Source: Acidobacteriota bacterium
Lineage (GTDB): Bacteria > Acidobacteriota > Terriglobia > Acidiferrales > UBA7541
Direction of reading: 5' to 3'
DNA: 64,000 bases
Assembly (NCBI GenBank): GCA_013289825.1
Contig: JABCZF010000022.1
Coordinates: 1 to 64,000 of the forward strand
Below, piece after piece: positions 55,216 through 63,868 of this stretch (position 1 is the stretch's first letter; every line of letters begins with the position of its first letter). The translations under genes and the position numbers were made by a program. Under the pieces are notes generated by a model. It was not told the DNA's origin and did not search any database. It saw only the letters and a list, made by a program, of their open reading frames with translations.

Positions 55216-55953
55216 ATGCGGAGCGACGGGCGGCACGTCGATCAGTTACGCAGCTTGAAAATCACGCCGGATTTTATTTCCCAGGCGGAAGGCAGCGTGT
55301 TGATTGAACTGGGGAAGACGCGGGTTATCAGTACCGCCACTGTCGCGGACGGAGTGCCGGGATTTCTGAAAGGCAGCGGCAAGGGCTGGGTGACGAGTGA
55401 ATACGGGATGTTGCCCCGGGCGACGGAAGAACGCACGCCACGCGAAGCGGCGCGAGGAAAGCAGAGCGGGCGGACGCTCGAGATTCAAAGGCTGATCGGA
55501 CGTTCGTTGCGTGCGGTGACGGATCAGGAAGCGCTTGGGGAACGCACCGTGTGGATCGATTGCGACGTCATCGAAGCGGATGGGGGCACGCGCACCGCTT
55601 CCATCACCGGGGCGTTTGTTGCGCTGGCGCTGGCCATGGAACGCATGGTTGCCGCAGGAATGCTGAAGACTTCCCCGCTGATCGATTCGGTCGCCGCGAC
55701 CAGCGTCGGGATTGTGGATGATGTCTCGCTTTTGGACCTTTGTTATGAAGAAGACGCGCGCGCGGAAGTGGATATGAACGTGGTCATGACCGGCAGCGGT
55801 GATTTCGTGGAGATCCAGGCGAGTGCCGAGGGCCGTCCTTTCAATGGCTCGGAAATGCAGGACCTGCTGGCGCTGGCCGCGGCCGGCATTCGCCGTTTGA
55901 ATGAAGAACAACGCACGGTGCTGCCCGCCAATTTCCTGGGCCGCAAACGATAA
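55216..55953 (+). CDS. rph: Ribonuclease PH
   Basis: A phosphorolytic 3'-5' exoribonuclease that trims tRNA 3' ends. Its 245 residues include [11 protein letters not shown], the catalytic loop [20 protein letters not shown] (arginine and phosphate site), and [17 protein letters not shown]. It is the expected length. It lies in the conserved row gerM-like, rph, rdgB. Confidence 0.96.
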   Translation: MRSDGRHVDQLRSLKITPDFISQAEGSVLIELGKTRVISTATVADGVPGFLKGSGKGWVTSEYGMLPRATEERTPREAARGKQSGRTLEIQRLIGRSLRAVTDQEALGERTVWIDCDVIEADGGTRTASITGAFVALALAMERMVAAGMLKTSPLIDSVAATSVGIVDDVSLLDLCYEEDARAEVDMNVVMTGSGDFVEIQASAEGRPFNGSEMQDLLALAAAGIRRLNEEQRTVLPANFLGRKR

Positions 55954-55999
55954 AAGATATTTTGATGGAACCTATATCGCGTCGAGATCACAGCAATCC

Positions 56000-56608
56000 A
56001 TGATGGATACGAAGGAAGCGCGGAAGCTCTACCTGGCTTCGGGGAATGCGGGAAAATTGAAGGAGTTTCAGGTGCTGGGGGAGACTTGTGGCAAGAATTG
56101 GCAGTTGGAGCTGCTGCCGGACTACGCAAAATTCCGGGGGTTCGAGGAATCGGCTCCGACATTCGCGGAAAATGCCGCGGGGAAAGCGCTCTACTATTCG
56201 CGTCAGAGCGATGGCATTGTGTTTGCCGATGACTCGGGATTGGTGGTGCCTGCACTGGGTGGAGCGCCGGGAGTGTTTTCGGCGCGGTATGCGGGCCCCG
56301 AAGCCAGCAACGAGCAGAAGATTGCCAAGTTGCTTTTCGAAATGAAGGGGCTCGAGGGCGCTGACAGAAGCGCGCATTTCGTTTGCGTGATTGCCGCGGT
56401 TCGGGGTGGACGCGCGGCGGCGGTGGTTTCGGAAAAGGTGGATGGGGAAATTCTGGAAGCGCCGCGCGGATCGGACGGCTTCGGATACGACCCGGTGTTC
56501 TTCTTTCCGCCATCGAGGAAAACGTTTGCAGAATTGCGGGCGGAGGAGAAGAGTCAGCACAGCCATCGTGGGAAGGCTTTTCGGCGGTTGCTGGAAGTGT
56601 TGGAATGA
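56000..56608 (+). CDS. rdgB: XTP/dITP diphosphatase (RdgB/HAM1)
   Basis: It removes non-canonical purine nucleotides such as dITP and XTP. It begins KLYLASGNAGKLKEF, continues with TFAENAAGKALYYS and FADDSGLVVPALGGAPGVFSARYAG, and has GSDGFGYDPVFFFP near the end. The protein has 202 residues. Two adjacent ATGs at 56000 and 56003 are possible starts. It follows rph by 46 bp. Confidence 0.94.
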   Translation: MMDTKEARKLYLASGNAGKLKEFQVLGETCGKNWQLELLPDYAKFRGFEESAPTFAENAAGKALYYSRQSDGIVFADDSGLVVPALGGAPGVFSARYAGPEASNEQKIAKLLFEMKGLEGADRSAHFVCVIAAVRGGRAAAVVSEKVDGEILEAPRGSDGFGYDPVFFFPPSRKTFAELRAEEKSQHSHRGKAFRRLLEVLE

Positions 56609-56671
56609 ACCGATAAGATTTCAACACAGAGAGCACAGAGATTGCATAGAGTTCGCAGAGAAGAGGCGGAG

Positions 56672-57409
56672 ATGGCCGTGAAGAAAAAAGTGAAGCCCGG
56701 GAACAAGAAAGTTTTGAAAAAGGCCCAAGACAAAAAGCCCACGGCCAAGAAAACTGCGGGAGCTGGGGCAGGGACCGACCCGAAGCGCGTGGCGGCGATT
56801 CTTGCCGGACTGGATGCGGCTTATCCGGATGCTACATGCGAATTGAATTATGCAAATGCGTTCCAGTTGCTGATCGCAACGATACTCTCGGCGCAGTGCA
56901 CCGACGTTCGCGTCAACCAGGTTACGCAGGGACTCTTTAAGAAATATACGACACCGGAAGATTTCGCCTATGCCTCTCCTGCTGACCTGGAAAAGGAAAT
57001 TCGGCCCACCGGTTTTTTCCGCAACAAGACAAAATCCATCATCGGCGCCAGCAAAGGCCTGATCGAAAAATTCGGCGGCCACGTTCCGCGCACCATGGAA
57101 GAAATCCTGACACTGCCGGGCGTGGCGAGAAAAACGGGTAATGTGGTGCTCGGCACGGCATACGGAATCGCCAGTGGCATCGTGGTGGACACCCACGTGA
57201 TCCGTCTGTCGCAGCGGCTCGACCTGACCCGCAACGAGGACCCCAAGAAAATCGAACAGGACCTGATGAAAGTGATCCCCGAAAGTAAGTGGATCAAGTT
57301 TTCCCACCAACTCATCTGGCACGGCCGACGTGTCTGCTCCGCCCGCAAACCCAAATGCGCTGAATGCAACCTGGAACCGCTCTGCTATTCGAAAGACAAA
57401 ACAGAATAG
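56672..57409 (+). CDS. nth: Endonuclease III
   Basis: A DNA glycosylase/AP lyase for oxidised pyrimidines. The helix-hairpin-helix with the catalytic lysine is LPGVARKTGNVVLG, the aspartate is in GIVVDTHVIRL, and the 4Fe-4S cysteines follow the exact Nth spacing C-6-C-2-C-5-C (CSARKPKCAECNLEPLC). The length of 245 residues includes a lysine-rich N-terminal tail of about 35 residues (KKKVKPGNKKVLKKAQ), longer than usual and probably DNA-binding. The leader before it is made of repeated CAGAG words. Confidence 0.95.
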   Translation: MAVKKKVKPGNKKVLKKAQDKKPTAKKTAGAGAGTDPKRVAAILAGLDAAYPDATCELNYANAFQLLIATILSAQCTDVRVNQVTQGLFKKYTTPEDFAYASPADLEKEIRPTGFFRNKTKSIIGASKGLIEKFGGHVPRTMEEILTLPGVARKTGNVVLGTAYGIASGIVVDTHVIRLSQRLDLTRNEDPKKIEQDLMKVIPESKWIKFSHQLIWHGRRVCSARKPKCAECNLEPLCYSKDKTE

Positions 57410-57431
57410 GCATTTCGAGCAGCTTATCTGG

Positions 57432-57950
57432 CTAAGGCCATCCACCTAGATACGGGAAGGCGTACCAAGCGACCCAGGCAAAGAGCAGCCAGTGCAATGT
57501 GAGGTTGAAGGCCAACGAGGGCCTTCGGACAAGGCTCAAAACGAACGGAACAGCTGGCACATCAATCCAAACGGCATTTGCAATTGGCTGCGTGTATTTT
57601 CCATCTTGGTATTGCGCTCCATAACTCCAACTTAGAACGAACTAGACAACACTCAGAGCAGCAAGAGCTCCGACAGAATGTAAGACCTTCTCGGCGTTGT
57701 TGAGGGACTCTCAATAACGCGGGATTCCGGGCAAGGAACAATAAGGTCGGTATCACGGCTGCCGCTGGAGCGAGTACTGAAAAAGGAAAGCAGACAGCAC
57801 CGTCGAGCTTGGAAACGGGCAAAGCAGCCTAGGCCCTCCGGTGAGAAACAGCCCGGGAGCAGCAGGCAAGACCAAGAACGAACCGGCGAAAACGGTGAGA
57901 GTCTTGTCCCTGAGGCTTCGGGTCGATGCGGCGATCCTTCGCAGAGACAT
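57432..57950 (-). pseudogene. Decayed membrane-protein gene
   Basis: Read from 57950, one frame gives LRDKTLTVFAGSFLVLPAAP then stops. A second frame carries FSVLAPAAAVIPTLLFLARN. Back in the first frame, after a TAG at 57642, it reads FVLSWSYGAQYQDGKYTQP and LTLHWLLFAWVAWYAFPYLG before the final stop at 57432. The parts together look like one small multi-helix membrane protein broken by at least two frame changes and a stop. I do not know the family. Confidence 0.45.
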
Positions 57951-58001
57951 CCGCTTGTATTAGCCAGCCGACGCATTCACCAAGTATGTTCTTGTCCAAA
58001 A

Positions 58002-58511
58002 CTATGGTTTGCCCGTTGAAGGCGGCGGTTGCGCCGGCGGGTTCGACTGCTGGCTGGGCGCGCTATTTAATATCGCATTGAAATCAGGATGCGCACCCGG
58101 CGGCTGCCCGGCGCCAGAAACGTTCGGGTGCCCCGGCGGCATGGCGCCCATCGCGGGACTCGCCGGCGGAGCCTCTCCCGGCCCGGGATGTTGCATCCCG
58201 CCGCCCATGCCCGTGCTCTTCAGCACCACCCACTCTTCTCCGCGCTTTTCGAGCGCGTAGCCAATCTGCATGGCGCCGGCGTTCGGATCCCCGCCCTTGG
58301 CGCGAATTTCCACCTGGGCCTGCGCCTGATTGCCGTTCAACGTGGCTTGCGTCACGTTGACGTCCATATTGTTAAGGTTGAGCATGTTCAAGGCGGCAAG
58401 GTGCTTGATCACTCCGGCGCGAATCGCTTCCTTCTCGCCGGACTTTGAATTGCACGCGACCGTGAACAATATGGTGGCGCCAAACAGGGCGGCAAGAATC
58501 CCGCGTCTCAT
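58002..58511 (-). CDS. Proline-rich lipoprotein of unknown function
   Basis: The 169-residue protein starts at ATG 58511 (AGGAAA upstream) with a lipoprotein signal, IRRGI-like basic start then LAALFGATILFTVAC. The N-terminal half is a small alpha/beta domain (AIRAGVIKHLAALNMLNLNN, QAQAQVEIRAKGGD, GYALEKRGEEWVVLKSTG). The C-terminal 75 residues are rich in Pro, Gly and Ala, a flexible tail. Function is unknown. The longer upstream frame is not supported. Confidence 0.72.
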   Translation of the reverse strand: MRRGILAALFGATILFTVACNSKSGEKEAIRAGVIKHLAALNMLNLNNMDVNVTQATLNGNQAQAQVEIRAKGGDPNAGAMQIGYALEKRGEEWVVLKSTGMGGGMQHPGPGEAPPASPAMGAMPPGHPNVSGAGQPPGAHPDFNAILNSAPSQQSNPPAQPPPSTGKP

Positions 58512-58710
58512 TCCTATTTCCTTTCGCTGCTGCATTCCCAGACTCTGTACTTGACTTGGTTCATCGTAGCGTATGGATGGGCCGAACGCGAATGGCCGGC
58601 AAATTCCGCGAGCGAAAATGTTACTCCGCAATCTTCCCCTGAAACGCGGGCAGCAGCAGCGCTCGCCAGCACTTCGGGGAGCTTCCAAAACTACGCTGGA
58701 ACAGTAGTCA

Positions 58711-58742
58711 CTGTCGGGGCGTAGCGCAGCCTGGTCGCGCGC
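58711..58742 (+). pseudogene. Broken copy of the 5' part of tRNA-Pro
   Basis: The sequence CTGTCGGGGCGTAGCGCAGCCTGGT is identical to the leader and 5' part of tRNA-Pro at 59475-59499, in the same orientation. After one mismatch it matches seven more bases (CGCGCGC/AGCGCGC), then diverges in the anticodon stem. It is 768 bp upstream of the real tRNA. Confidence 0.8.
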
Positions 58743-59478
58743 ATGGCGCGGACGCACAGCCCGCGACTCCAACCATTCCATCCTGTTCCGCTAACTGGGT
58801 ACGCTCCTCCGAGCGACTTTCAGGAAAATGTACCAGTACCAAGATTTTTTCCTACTTTTTCATTTCTCGATGTTCCTTTGATAAGTACATGGCCGTGGCC
58901 GGGATTTCTCTGGCAACCCGGGACCCCTCGAGGGATCGAGAATTTTCCTTACTTTTTTCCGACTGGATGTTCCCTGGTAAGTGGAAGACGGCGGTCAACT
59001 TTTACAGTAAAGCGGCTCGCCGCAATTTCTTGTACGTTAGGCGGCTGAGAGTGTTATTGGGCTTTTCATTTTCGAGGTCTCTTGCTGGTTTTGGAAATGA
59101 CCTTCGGCGAACCTCGATCGCTATTGCAACGCGAGAAGGTGACGGGTGCATGAAAGACGCAGGTCACCAAATGCGTCACCCTCGCCGTCACCTTGGCGAT
59201 CGAGCAAGTGCCCGGGGAACAAGACGTTGCACATGGCGCCACGATCAATTTGGCCGCGGGCAAAACCCCGTGTAGGGCTGTAGCGACCGCACTCTTGGGA
59301 CACGGTTCCGTGCCCAAAGTGATGCTTGGGGTCACTCCAGCCCTCGGCGCGTTTGTTGCCGAATTGTAGACGAAGCATGAGTAGGATTTGGACAGAGCCA
59401 AATCGTCCGGCTCATCGAAGAGTTCGAATCCCCAAGACAACAATTGCAAGTTCCAGTAGAATAGGAATTTATTACTGT
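58743..59478. other. Gene-poor region between tRNA-Pro fragment and tRNA-Pro, with an imperfect direct repeat
   Basis: No recognisable gene. About 40 bp at 58847-58886 and 58943-58982 are similar: both read TTTTCCT, ACTTTTT, then GATGTTCC and TAAGT. They are about 96 bp apart. A frame open through 59153-59369 on the + strand (TKCVTLAVTLAIEQVPGEQD) has no start codon and no known family. The region may be the rest of an inserted element. Confidence 0.4.
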
Positions 59479-59555
59479 CGGGGCGTAGCGCAGCCTGGTA
59501 GCGCGCCTGCCTTGGGCGCAGGAGGTCCCCGGTTCAAATCCGGGCGCCCCGACCA
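59479..59555 (+). tRNA. tRNA-Pro(UGG)
   Basis: A 77-base cloverleaf: acceptor stem CGGGGCG with CGCCCCG, D-arm with GCGC pairing, anticodon stem CCTGC/GCAGG with loop CTTGGGC (anticodon TGG), and T-arm CCCGG TTCAAAT CCGGG. The CCA end is encoded. A broken copy of its first half lies upstream. Confidence 0.97.
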
Positions 59556-59635
59556 AACGTATTTGGTCCAGCCCGGAAACATGGGTTACACAACGTGGAT
59601 AGCGCTATACGGATTTTGGCTGTATACGTAGAGTT

Positions 59636-60511
59636 ATGACCTTGCTGCGCTGCGTAGTAATGCTATCCCGGAGTCGCAAGTTTGGCCGGTATCCGACGGC
59701 CAGATGGGCGAATTGCACATTTGTGACGATTCAAGGGTCCATCGCTTTGCTCGTGCTGTTCTCGCTGGTCGCTCCATCGCGATCTTTTGCGGCGAATCCT
59801 GACCAGGACGCGGCGCTGACTGGCTCGCGCCAGCGTATTGAGAAAATGGACTACCGCATGACCGGTCGGCTCACGCGGGTGGAGGGCAATGGCAAGCGCA
59901 CGAACTACAAGTTTGTCGCCAAGGCTCACTGGTTTCCCGATGGTCTGCGTCTGCTATGCGAGATCTCGGGGCCTGGCTCAGAGAAGAGGAGCCTTCTTTT
60001 GCATATGAGCGTAACTGGGCACGTGACCATCGAGGCTGTACTCCCTGGCGAGAAGACCGCTAGCGCGTTGCCATTCGAACGTTGGAACGACCCACTTGTG
60101 GGAACTGACTTCTCTTATGAAGACATGCTGGAGAACCAGTTTTTCTGGAAGAATCAGGAAGCCCTGCCGCCGGAGAAATATGGCGCACGGGATTGCCTTG
60201 TCCTGAAGAGCAAGTCCGGCTCTCAAGACCGGACTTACTATGATTCGGTAACATCGTGGATTGACCGCGGCATTTTGTATCCGGTGCATGTGGTGAAGAC
60301 GCTTCGGGGGACGGGACAGCAGAAGGAATTCATTTACTATGGGCTTCGGCAGATCGGCGGCGTTTGGTCTGCGACGCAAGTGGAGGCAAAGCTCAAAGAC
60401 AAATCCGGCTCTTCGATTCTTGTAATCGAAGGGGGCTCTGGAAAAGCAAATCTTGGACTCAAGGATTTTGATCTCAGCCAGTTCAACGCTCAAGGCGAGA
60501 AAGTGAAATAA
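59636..60511 (+). CDS. Outer-membrane lipoprotein-sorting (LolA-like) protein
   Basis: This 291-residue secreted protein has a signal segment near residues 33-52 (GSIALLVLFSLVAPSRSFAA), somewhat far from the first ATG. It continues with a LolA/LppX-like fold: MDYRMTGRLTRVEGNGKR, LLHMSVTGHVTIEAVLPG, DFSYEDMLENQFFWKNQEA and WIDRGILYPVHVVKTLRG. This type (outer-membrane lipoprotein-sorting protein) often occurs beside MMPL/RND transporters and may carry a lipid. Here an MMPL gene lies next to it, but convergent, 67 bp away. Confidence 0.8.
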   Translation: MTLLRCVVMLSRSRKFGRYPTARWANCTFVTIQGSIALLVLFSLVAPSRSFAANPDQDAALTGSRQRIEKMDYRMTGRLTRVEGNGKRTNYKFVAKAHWFPDGLRLLCEISGPGSEKRSLLLHMSVTGHVTIEAVLPGEKTASALPFERWNDPLVGTDFSYEDMLENQFFWKNQEALPPEKYGARDCLVLKSKSGSQDRTYYDSVTSWIDRGILYPVHVVKTLRGTGQQKEFIYYGLRQIGGVWSATQVEAKLKDKSGSSILVIEGGSGKANLGLKDFDLSQFNAQGEKVK

Positions 60512-60578
60512 ATCGAAGCGCTTGCTCAGGCTGCTGCAAGGACCTGTGCTGTCACTGGAGCATCCGCAGTGTTCGCTG

Positions 60579-62852
60579 TCATGGTATAAGTTTCCTTTCA
60601 GACGTTGCTGGAGCCCCATATAGGCCAAAGGGCCACCAATTCCAGTCGCCAGCAAGTTTCAATAGTGCCGGCCCGACAATCATCCGCACCGCTGTCGCAT
60701 CAATGAATACCGCCACGGCGAGCGTAAAACCGAGCATTCGAACGACCAGAAATCCTCCCACAGTGAATGCGGCGAACACGGCAATCATAATTGCCGCGGC
60801 GCTTGTGATGAGCCCGGCCGTACGCGCGAGGCCCTCGATCACCGCTGATCTTTCGCATAGGCCGCGCCGCCGTTCTTCGAGGACTCGGGCGACCAGGAAG
60901 ACCTCATAGTCCATACTCAAACCGAAGACGATGGCAAACGAGAGAATCGGCACGATCGGGTATACGGTGCCGGTCGGCCCGTCGAGCCCTAAGAGTTTGC
61001 TACCGTGGCCTTCCTGGAAGACGAGAACTAAGGCGCCGAATGAAGCGCCAACGGAGAGCAGATTGAGCAATATTGCTTTGAAAGCCGCAAATAAGGAACG
61101 TAACCCGATCAGGAGCGCCAGCAAGCTCCCCAATACGACGCCAAGGACCACACTCGGCAACCGCGCTTTTACGACCGAGTCATAATCTGCGTCGAGTGCG
61201 GGTATGCCGCCGACGCGCAACACCGCGCCGGGCACCCCGGTTATCGCCGCGATATCAGAGGAACGCACCTCTCGTACCCATCGTATCTGTTCGTTTGGCG
61301 GAAGAGTGGCGGTGGGCAGCAACTCAATCAACGTAGCGCGGCCATCGCTGCGAAGAAAACTTTCGCGGATTGGCTGGGGCACATCGTCGACAGCATCCGC
61401 AGTATCAGACATTCCCGTGAGGGTTGGAAGAGATAAGACCTCTTCCGCTCTAGGATCGCTCTGGAAACGTTTCGTCAAGCGGCTGACGGCCACCCAGCCA
61501 GCCGGTGAGAGCGGCGGAGACTGCGGCGGCAACTCCAGGACCACCCGGAGAGACTGCACAATACCCGACCGCCCCATGCGTTGCAGCGTGCGCAGTGCTC
61601 GCACCGACTCGGCTGAGGCCGGAAGCGAATCGTGGGCAGGAATCCCGGGAGAGATTCTCCCCGCCTGGAATGCAAGGATCAGTAGCGGAACCCCGGCGAC
61701 AAGCAGAGCTGTCCAGGGCCTGCGCGTTATGAAGCTGCCCCACCGTACCCACCGCTCACTCGCAGCGCAGAGGTTTTCGCGCGTTTTGAATATTCTGCCC
61801 GGAAGACGCACTCTGGCGGCATTGATGCGGTGCCCCAGCAGACCAAGCACCCAGGGCAGAATGAATGTACACAGTACAACGCTCAGAACGGTTACGAGCA
61901 GGCCAGTTATTCCGATGGAGCGCAGTTCGCTGATGGGCACAGTCAGCAGCGCTGAAAATCCGATCGCCACTGTCGTGGCCGAGATTAACAGTGTCTTCCC
62001 CGCTTGCCCGGCAGCAATATCGGCGGCCTGGCCGGGATCATATCCCTCGGCCAATGCTTCGCGAAATCGGCTCACGATCAGCAATGCATAGTCGATGCCC
62101 AAGCCAAGGCCGAGCATCGTCGCCAGATTCTGCACCAGAATCGACAGGTGCAGATAGTGCGCGAGCAGCCCAGCCGCACCGAGCGCCATCGAGATGGAGA
62201 GTAATCCAATTCCGAGCGGCAATAGCGCGGCCACAAGACTTCCGAAAGCCAGCACCAGCAGCAAGAGCGTTACCGGCATCGCTCGTTCTTCGGCATGTTT
62301 GACGTCATCGGCGCTGACCTTGCGAAGATCGAAGGTCAGTGGTGTTTCACCCGTAATCTCCAGTTTGATATTGGGGTATTGTGACCTAAGTTGACCTTCC
62401 ATCCAGTCTGCTTTCGCCCTCAGTATCGGGACCGACGCCTCGACAGCTGTATCGTGCGGGTCCAACCCGACGATGATCAAGGCCCCGCCATTGTTCCCAG
62501 TGAACAGAGGATCTGGCCAATCCAGACTCGAGACCGCACCCGACACTCCAGGCACGCTACGCAATGTACTGGTTAAGAAGCCCAATGCATCTGCGCTTTC
62601 TGCAGAATCCGGATCAGGAATACCGCTGATCACCACAACCAGGCGGTGGGCGTAGGGAGACTGGAAACCCTGCGCCAGTTCCTTGTCAACTTTTTCCGAT
62701 TCTCCGCCCTTGATGTGAGCAGTTGTCTCCAGGCGACGTTCGACTTTGTAGGAAAAGGGCATCAGCGCAAGCGCCATGACAAACCCGGACACCGCCAACC
62801 AGAATCGACGGCGAGCGGCACCACTACCGGACTTCAAGCTTGGCGTTACCAT
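60579..62852 (-). CDS. MMPL/RND-family transporter
   Basis: The 757-residue inner-membrane exporter has a duplicated plan of one helix, a periplasmic domain and five helices. Diagnostic motifs are GLGIDYALLIVSRFREAL in the first half and FGLSMDYEVFLVARVLEERR in the second. These carry the proton-relay residues of MMPL proteins. Such pumps export lipids or hopanoid-type molecules; the cargo is unknown. The start at 62852 (MVTPSLKSG) is chosen over an ATG at 62921 because a GGAGAGG lies upstream. An IS3 remnant lies directly upstream of the gene. Confidence 0.87.
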   Translation of the reverse strand: MVTPSLKSGSGAARRRFWLAVSGFVMALALMPFSYKVERRLETTAHIKGGESEKVDKELAQGFQSPYAHRLVVVISGIPDPDSAESADALGFLTSTLRSVPGVSGAVSSLDWPDPLFTGNNGGALIIVGLDPHDTAVEASVPILRAKADWMEGQLRSQYPNIKLEITGETPLTFDLRKVSADDVKHAEERAMPVTLLLLVLAFGSLVAALLPLGIGLLSISMALGAAGLLAHYLHLSILVQNLATMLGLGLGIDYALLIVSRFREALAEGYDPGQAADIAAGQAGKTLLISATTVAIGFSALLTVPISELRSIGITGLLVTVLSVVLCTFILPWVLGLLGHRINAARVRLPGRIFKTRENLCAASERWVRWGSFITRRPWTALLVAGVPLLILAFQAGRISPGIPAHDSLPASAESVRALRTLQRMGRSGIVQSLRVVLELPPQSPPLSPAGWVAVSRLTKRFQSDPRAEEVLSLPTLTGMSDTADAVDDVPQPIRESFLRSDGRATLIELLPTATLPPNEQIRWVREVRSSDIAAITGVPGAVLRVGGIPALDADYDSVVKARLPSVVLGVVLGSLLALLIGLRSLFAAFKAILLNLLSVGASFGALVLVFQEGHGSKLLGLDGPTGTVYPIVPILSFAIVFGLSMDYEVFLVARVLEERRRGLCERSAVIEGLARTAGLITSAAAIMIAVFAAFTVGGFLVVRMLGFTLAVAVFIDATAVRMIVGPALLKLAGDWNWWPFGLYGAPATSERKLIP

Positions 62853-62969
62853 CGAAGGTCCGTGTCCTCTCCTAATCCGCCCGAGAGCAATGAAACGACT
62901 TCGGTGATCGGATACACCCATAATATAGGTTCAAACTGGATATTCACTGGGATTCGGCTTTGTTAGTTA

Positions 62970-63073
62970 ACGAGAAAGCAATCGAGGGGCGTGGTCTTTC
63001 TATTAGCGATTTATACTTGTACCTGCCGCAAAAACGCCACGATTTCGTCGGGTACGTGTTTCTTCATCGACAT
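62970..63073 (-). mobile_element. Remnant of an IS3-family transposase OrfA
   Basis: After AGGAG, the frame from 63073 reads MSMKKHVPDEIVAFLRQVQV, stop, then IANRKTTPLDCF. This matches the N-terminus of IS3-type OrfA (the usual sequence continues QVEVAIANGKTTPQACK). A stop and further changes have killed it and nothing of the later helix-turn-helix or OrfB is left. It lies 117 bp upstream of the MMPL gene. Confidence 0.7.
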
Positions 63074-63265
63074 GTCCAGCTCTCCTTTAGATCGTGTGAT
63101 TCTCTCTCTGGCTCGCGCTGTACTAAATCAACCCGGTCACGTCCACTTCCGGATGCGGCCAGACTAAGAATCCTGGGGCAAGGCTGCATTTCGCGGTCAC
63201 TCCTTCCTAGAACCATACCAACGCTGAGGTTCCGCCCCTCTTCATTGACTTGGCCCAGAGCGTGA

Positions 63266-63649
63266 CGTAGGCTTTGCGGCGCCGGCGGCGGGCCGGCTTT
63301 CCTTTCAGAGAACGGCGGTCCCATCGTTGACGTGAACGCCCTGATCGTTCCCGCATCCGACATCGAAGTCGTAAGCGAGTTTGACATCAATGAACGGGGA
63401 GAGATCGCCGGTATTGGCGTGGTCCCCAGTGGCGACGAGCATGCCGTCCTTCTCATCCCCTGTGACGACGCCCATCCGAACCTAGCCGGCTGCGACTACG
63501 ACCCTGTAAACGCGGCCACTGCTTCTCTTCTCGCTTCAGCGCCAACAACCACGTTGAGAATGTCTCCGTCCGAAGTGAAAACTCGGTTTCGTTCCTTGAT
63601 TGACCGCCGCCATACCCACTTCGGGAATCTGCAAACCTCACCGAAGTAG
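63266..63649 (+). pseudogene. Fragment of a HAF-repeat extracellular protein
   Basis: The frame reads AFLSENGGPIVDVNALIVP, then EFDINERGEIAGIGVVPSGD and AVLLIPCDDAHPNLAGCDYD, which is the end of a HAF-repeat secreted protein. These proteins normally have many such repeats and a signal peptide. Only the last repeat and a 60-residue tail remain, and there is no start with homology. It is a 5'-truncated gene. Confidence 0.65.
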
Positions 63650-63709
63650 GGTGAGCGAAAACGCCGGAATCGTACTCGTGCAGAACGAACGGAATTGAGG
63701 AGGGGCGTC

Positions 63710-63868
63710 ATGAAAAAATCACTATTGCTGCCGTTCTCGATCGGCTGCGTCAGTCTCCTGAACGGCTGCGGCAGCGGTTCCTCAGCTTCGCACCCTCCCC
63801 CTCCGGCCACCCACTTTTCCGCAGTAGCGACGACGGCCACGCCCCTCTTCGGAGATAATCACTTCTGA
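63710..63868 (+). CDS. Short lipoprotein, possibly truncated
   Basis: The 52-residue frame has a very good ribosome site (GAGGAGG) and a lipoprotein signal (LLLPFSIGCVSLLNGCGSGS). The sequence then turns to a Pro-rich linker and ATHFSAVATTATP, and stops. In my memory this is the start of longer acidobacterial surface lipoproteins, so this may be a front fragment. Its last bases overlap the end of the convergent gene. Confidence 0.5.
   Translation: MKKSLLLPFSIGCVSLLNGCGSGSSASHPPPPATHFSAVATTATPLFGDNHF

Noticed and set aside
56616..56665. CAGAG-rich leader before nth as a possible repeat family
   Set aside because: Such words are common in intergenic DNA, and only one copy is in this window.
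59153..59369. Open + frame in the tRNA-Pro interval
   Set aside because: It reads protein-like but has no start codon, ribosome site or recognisable family, so it is only mentioned within the region entry.
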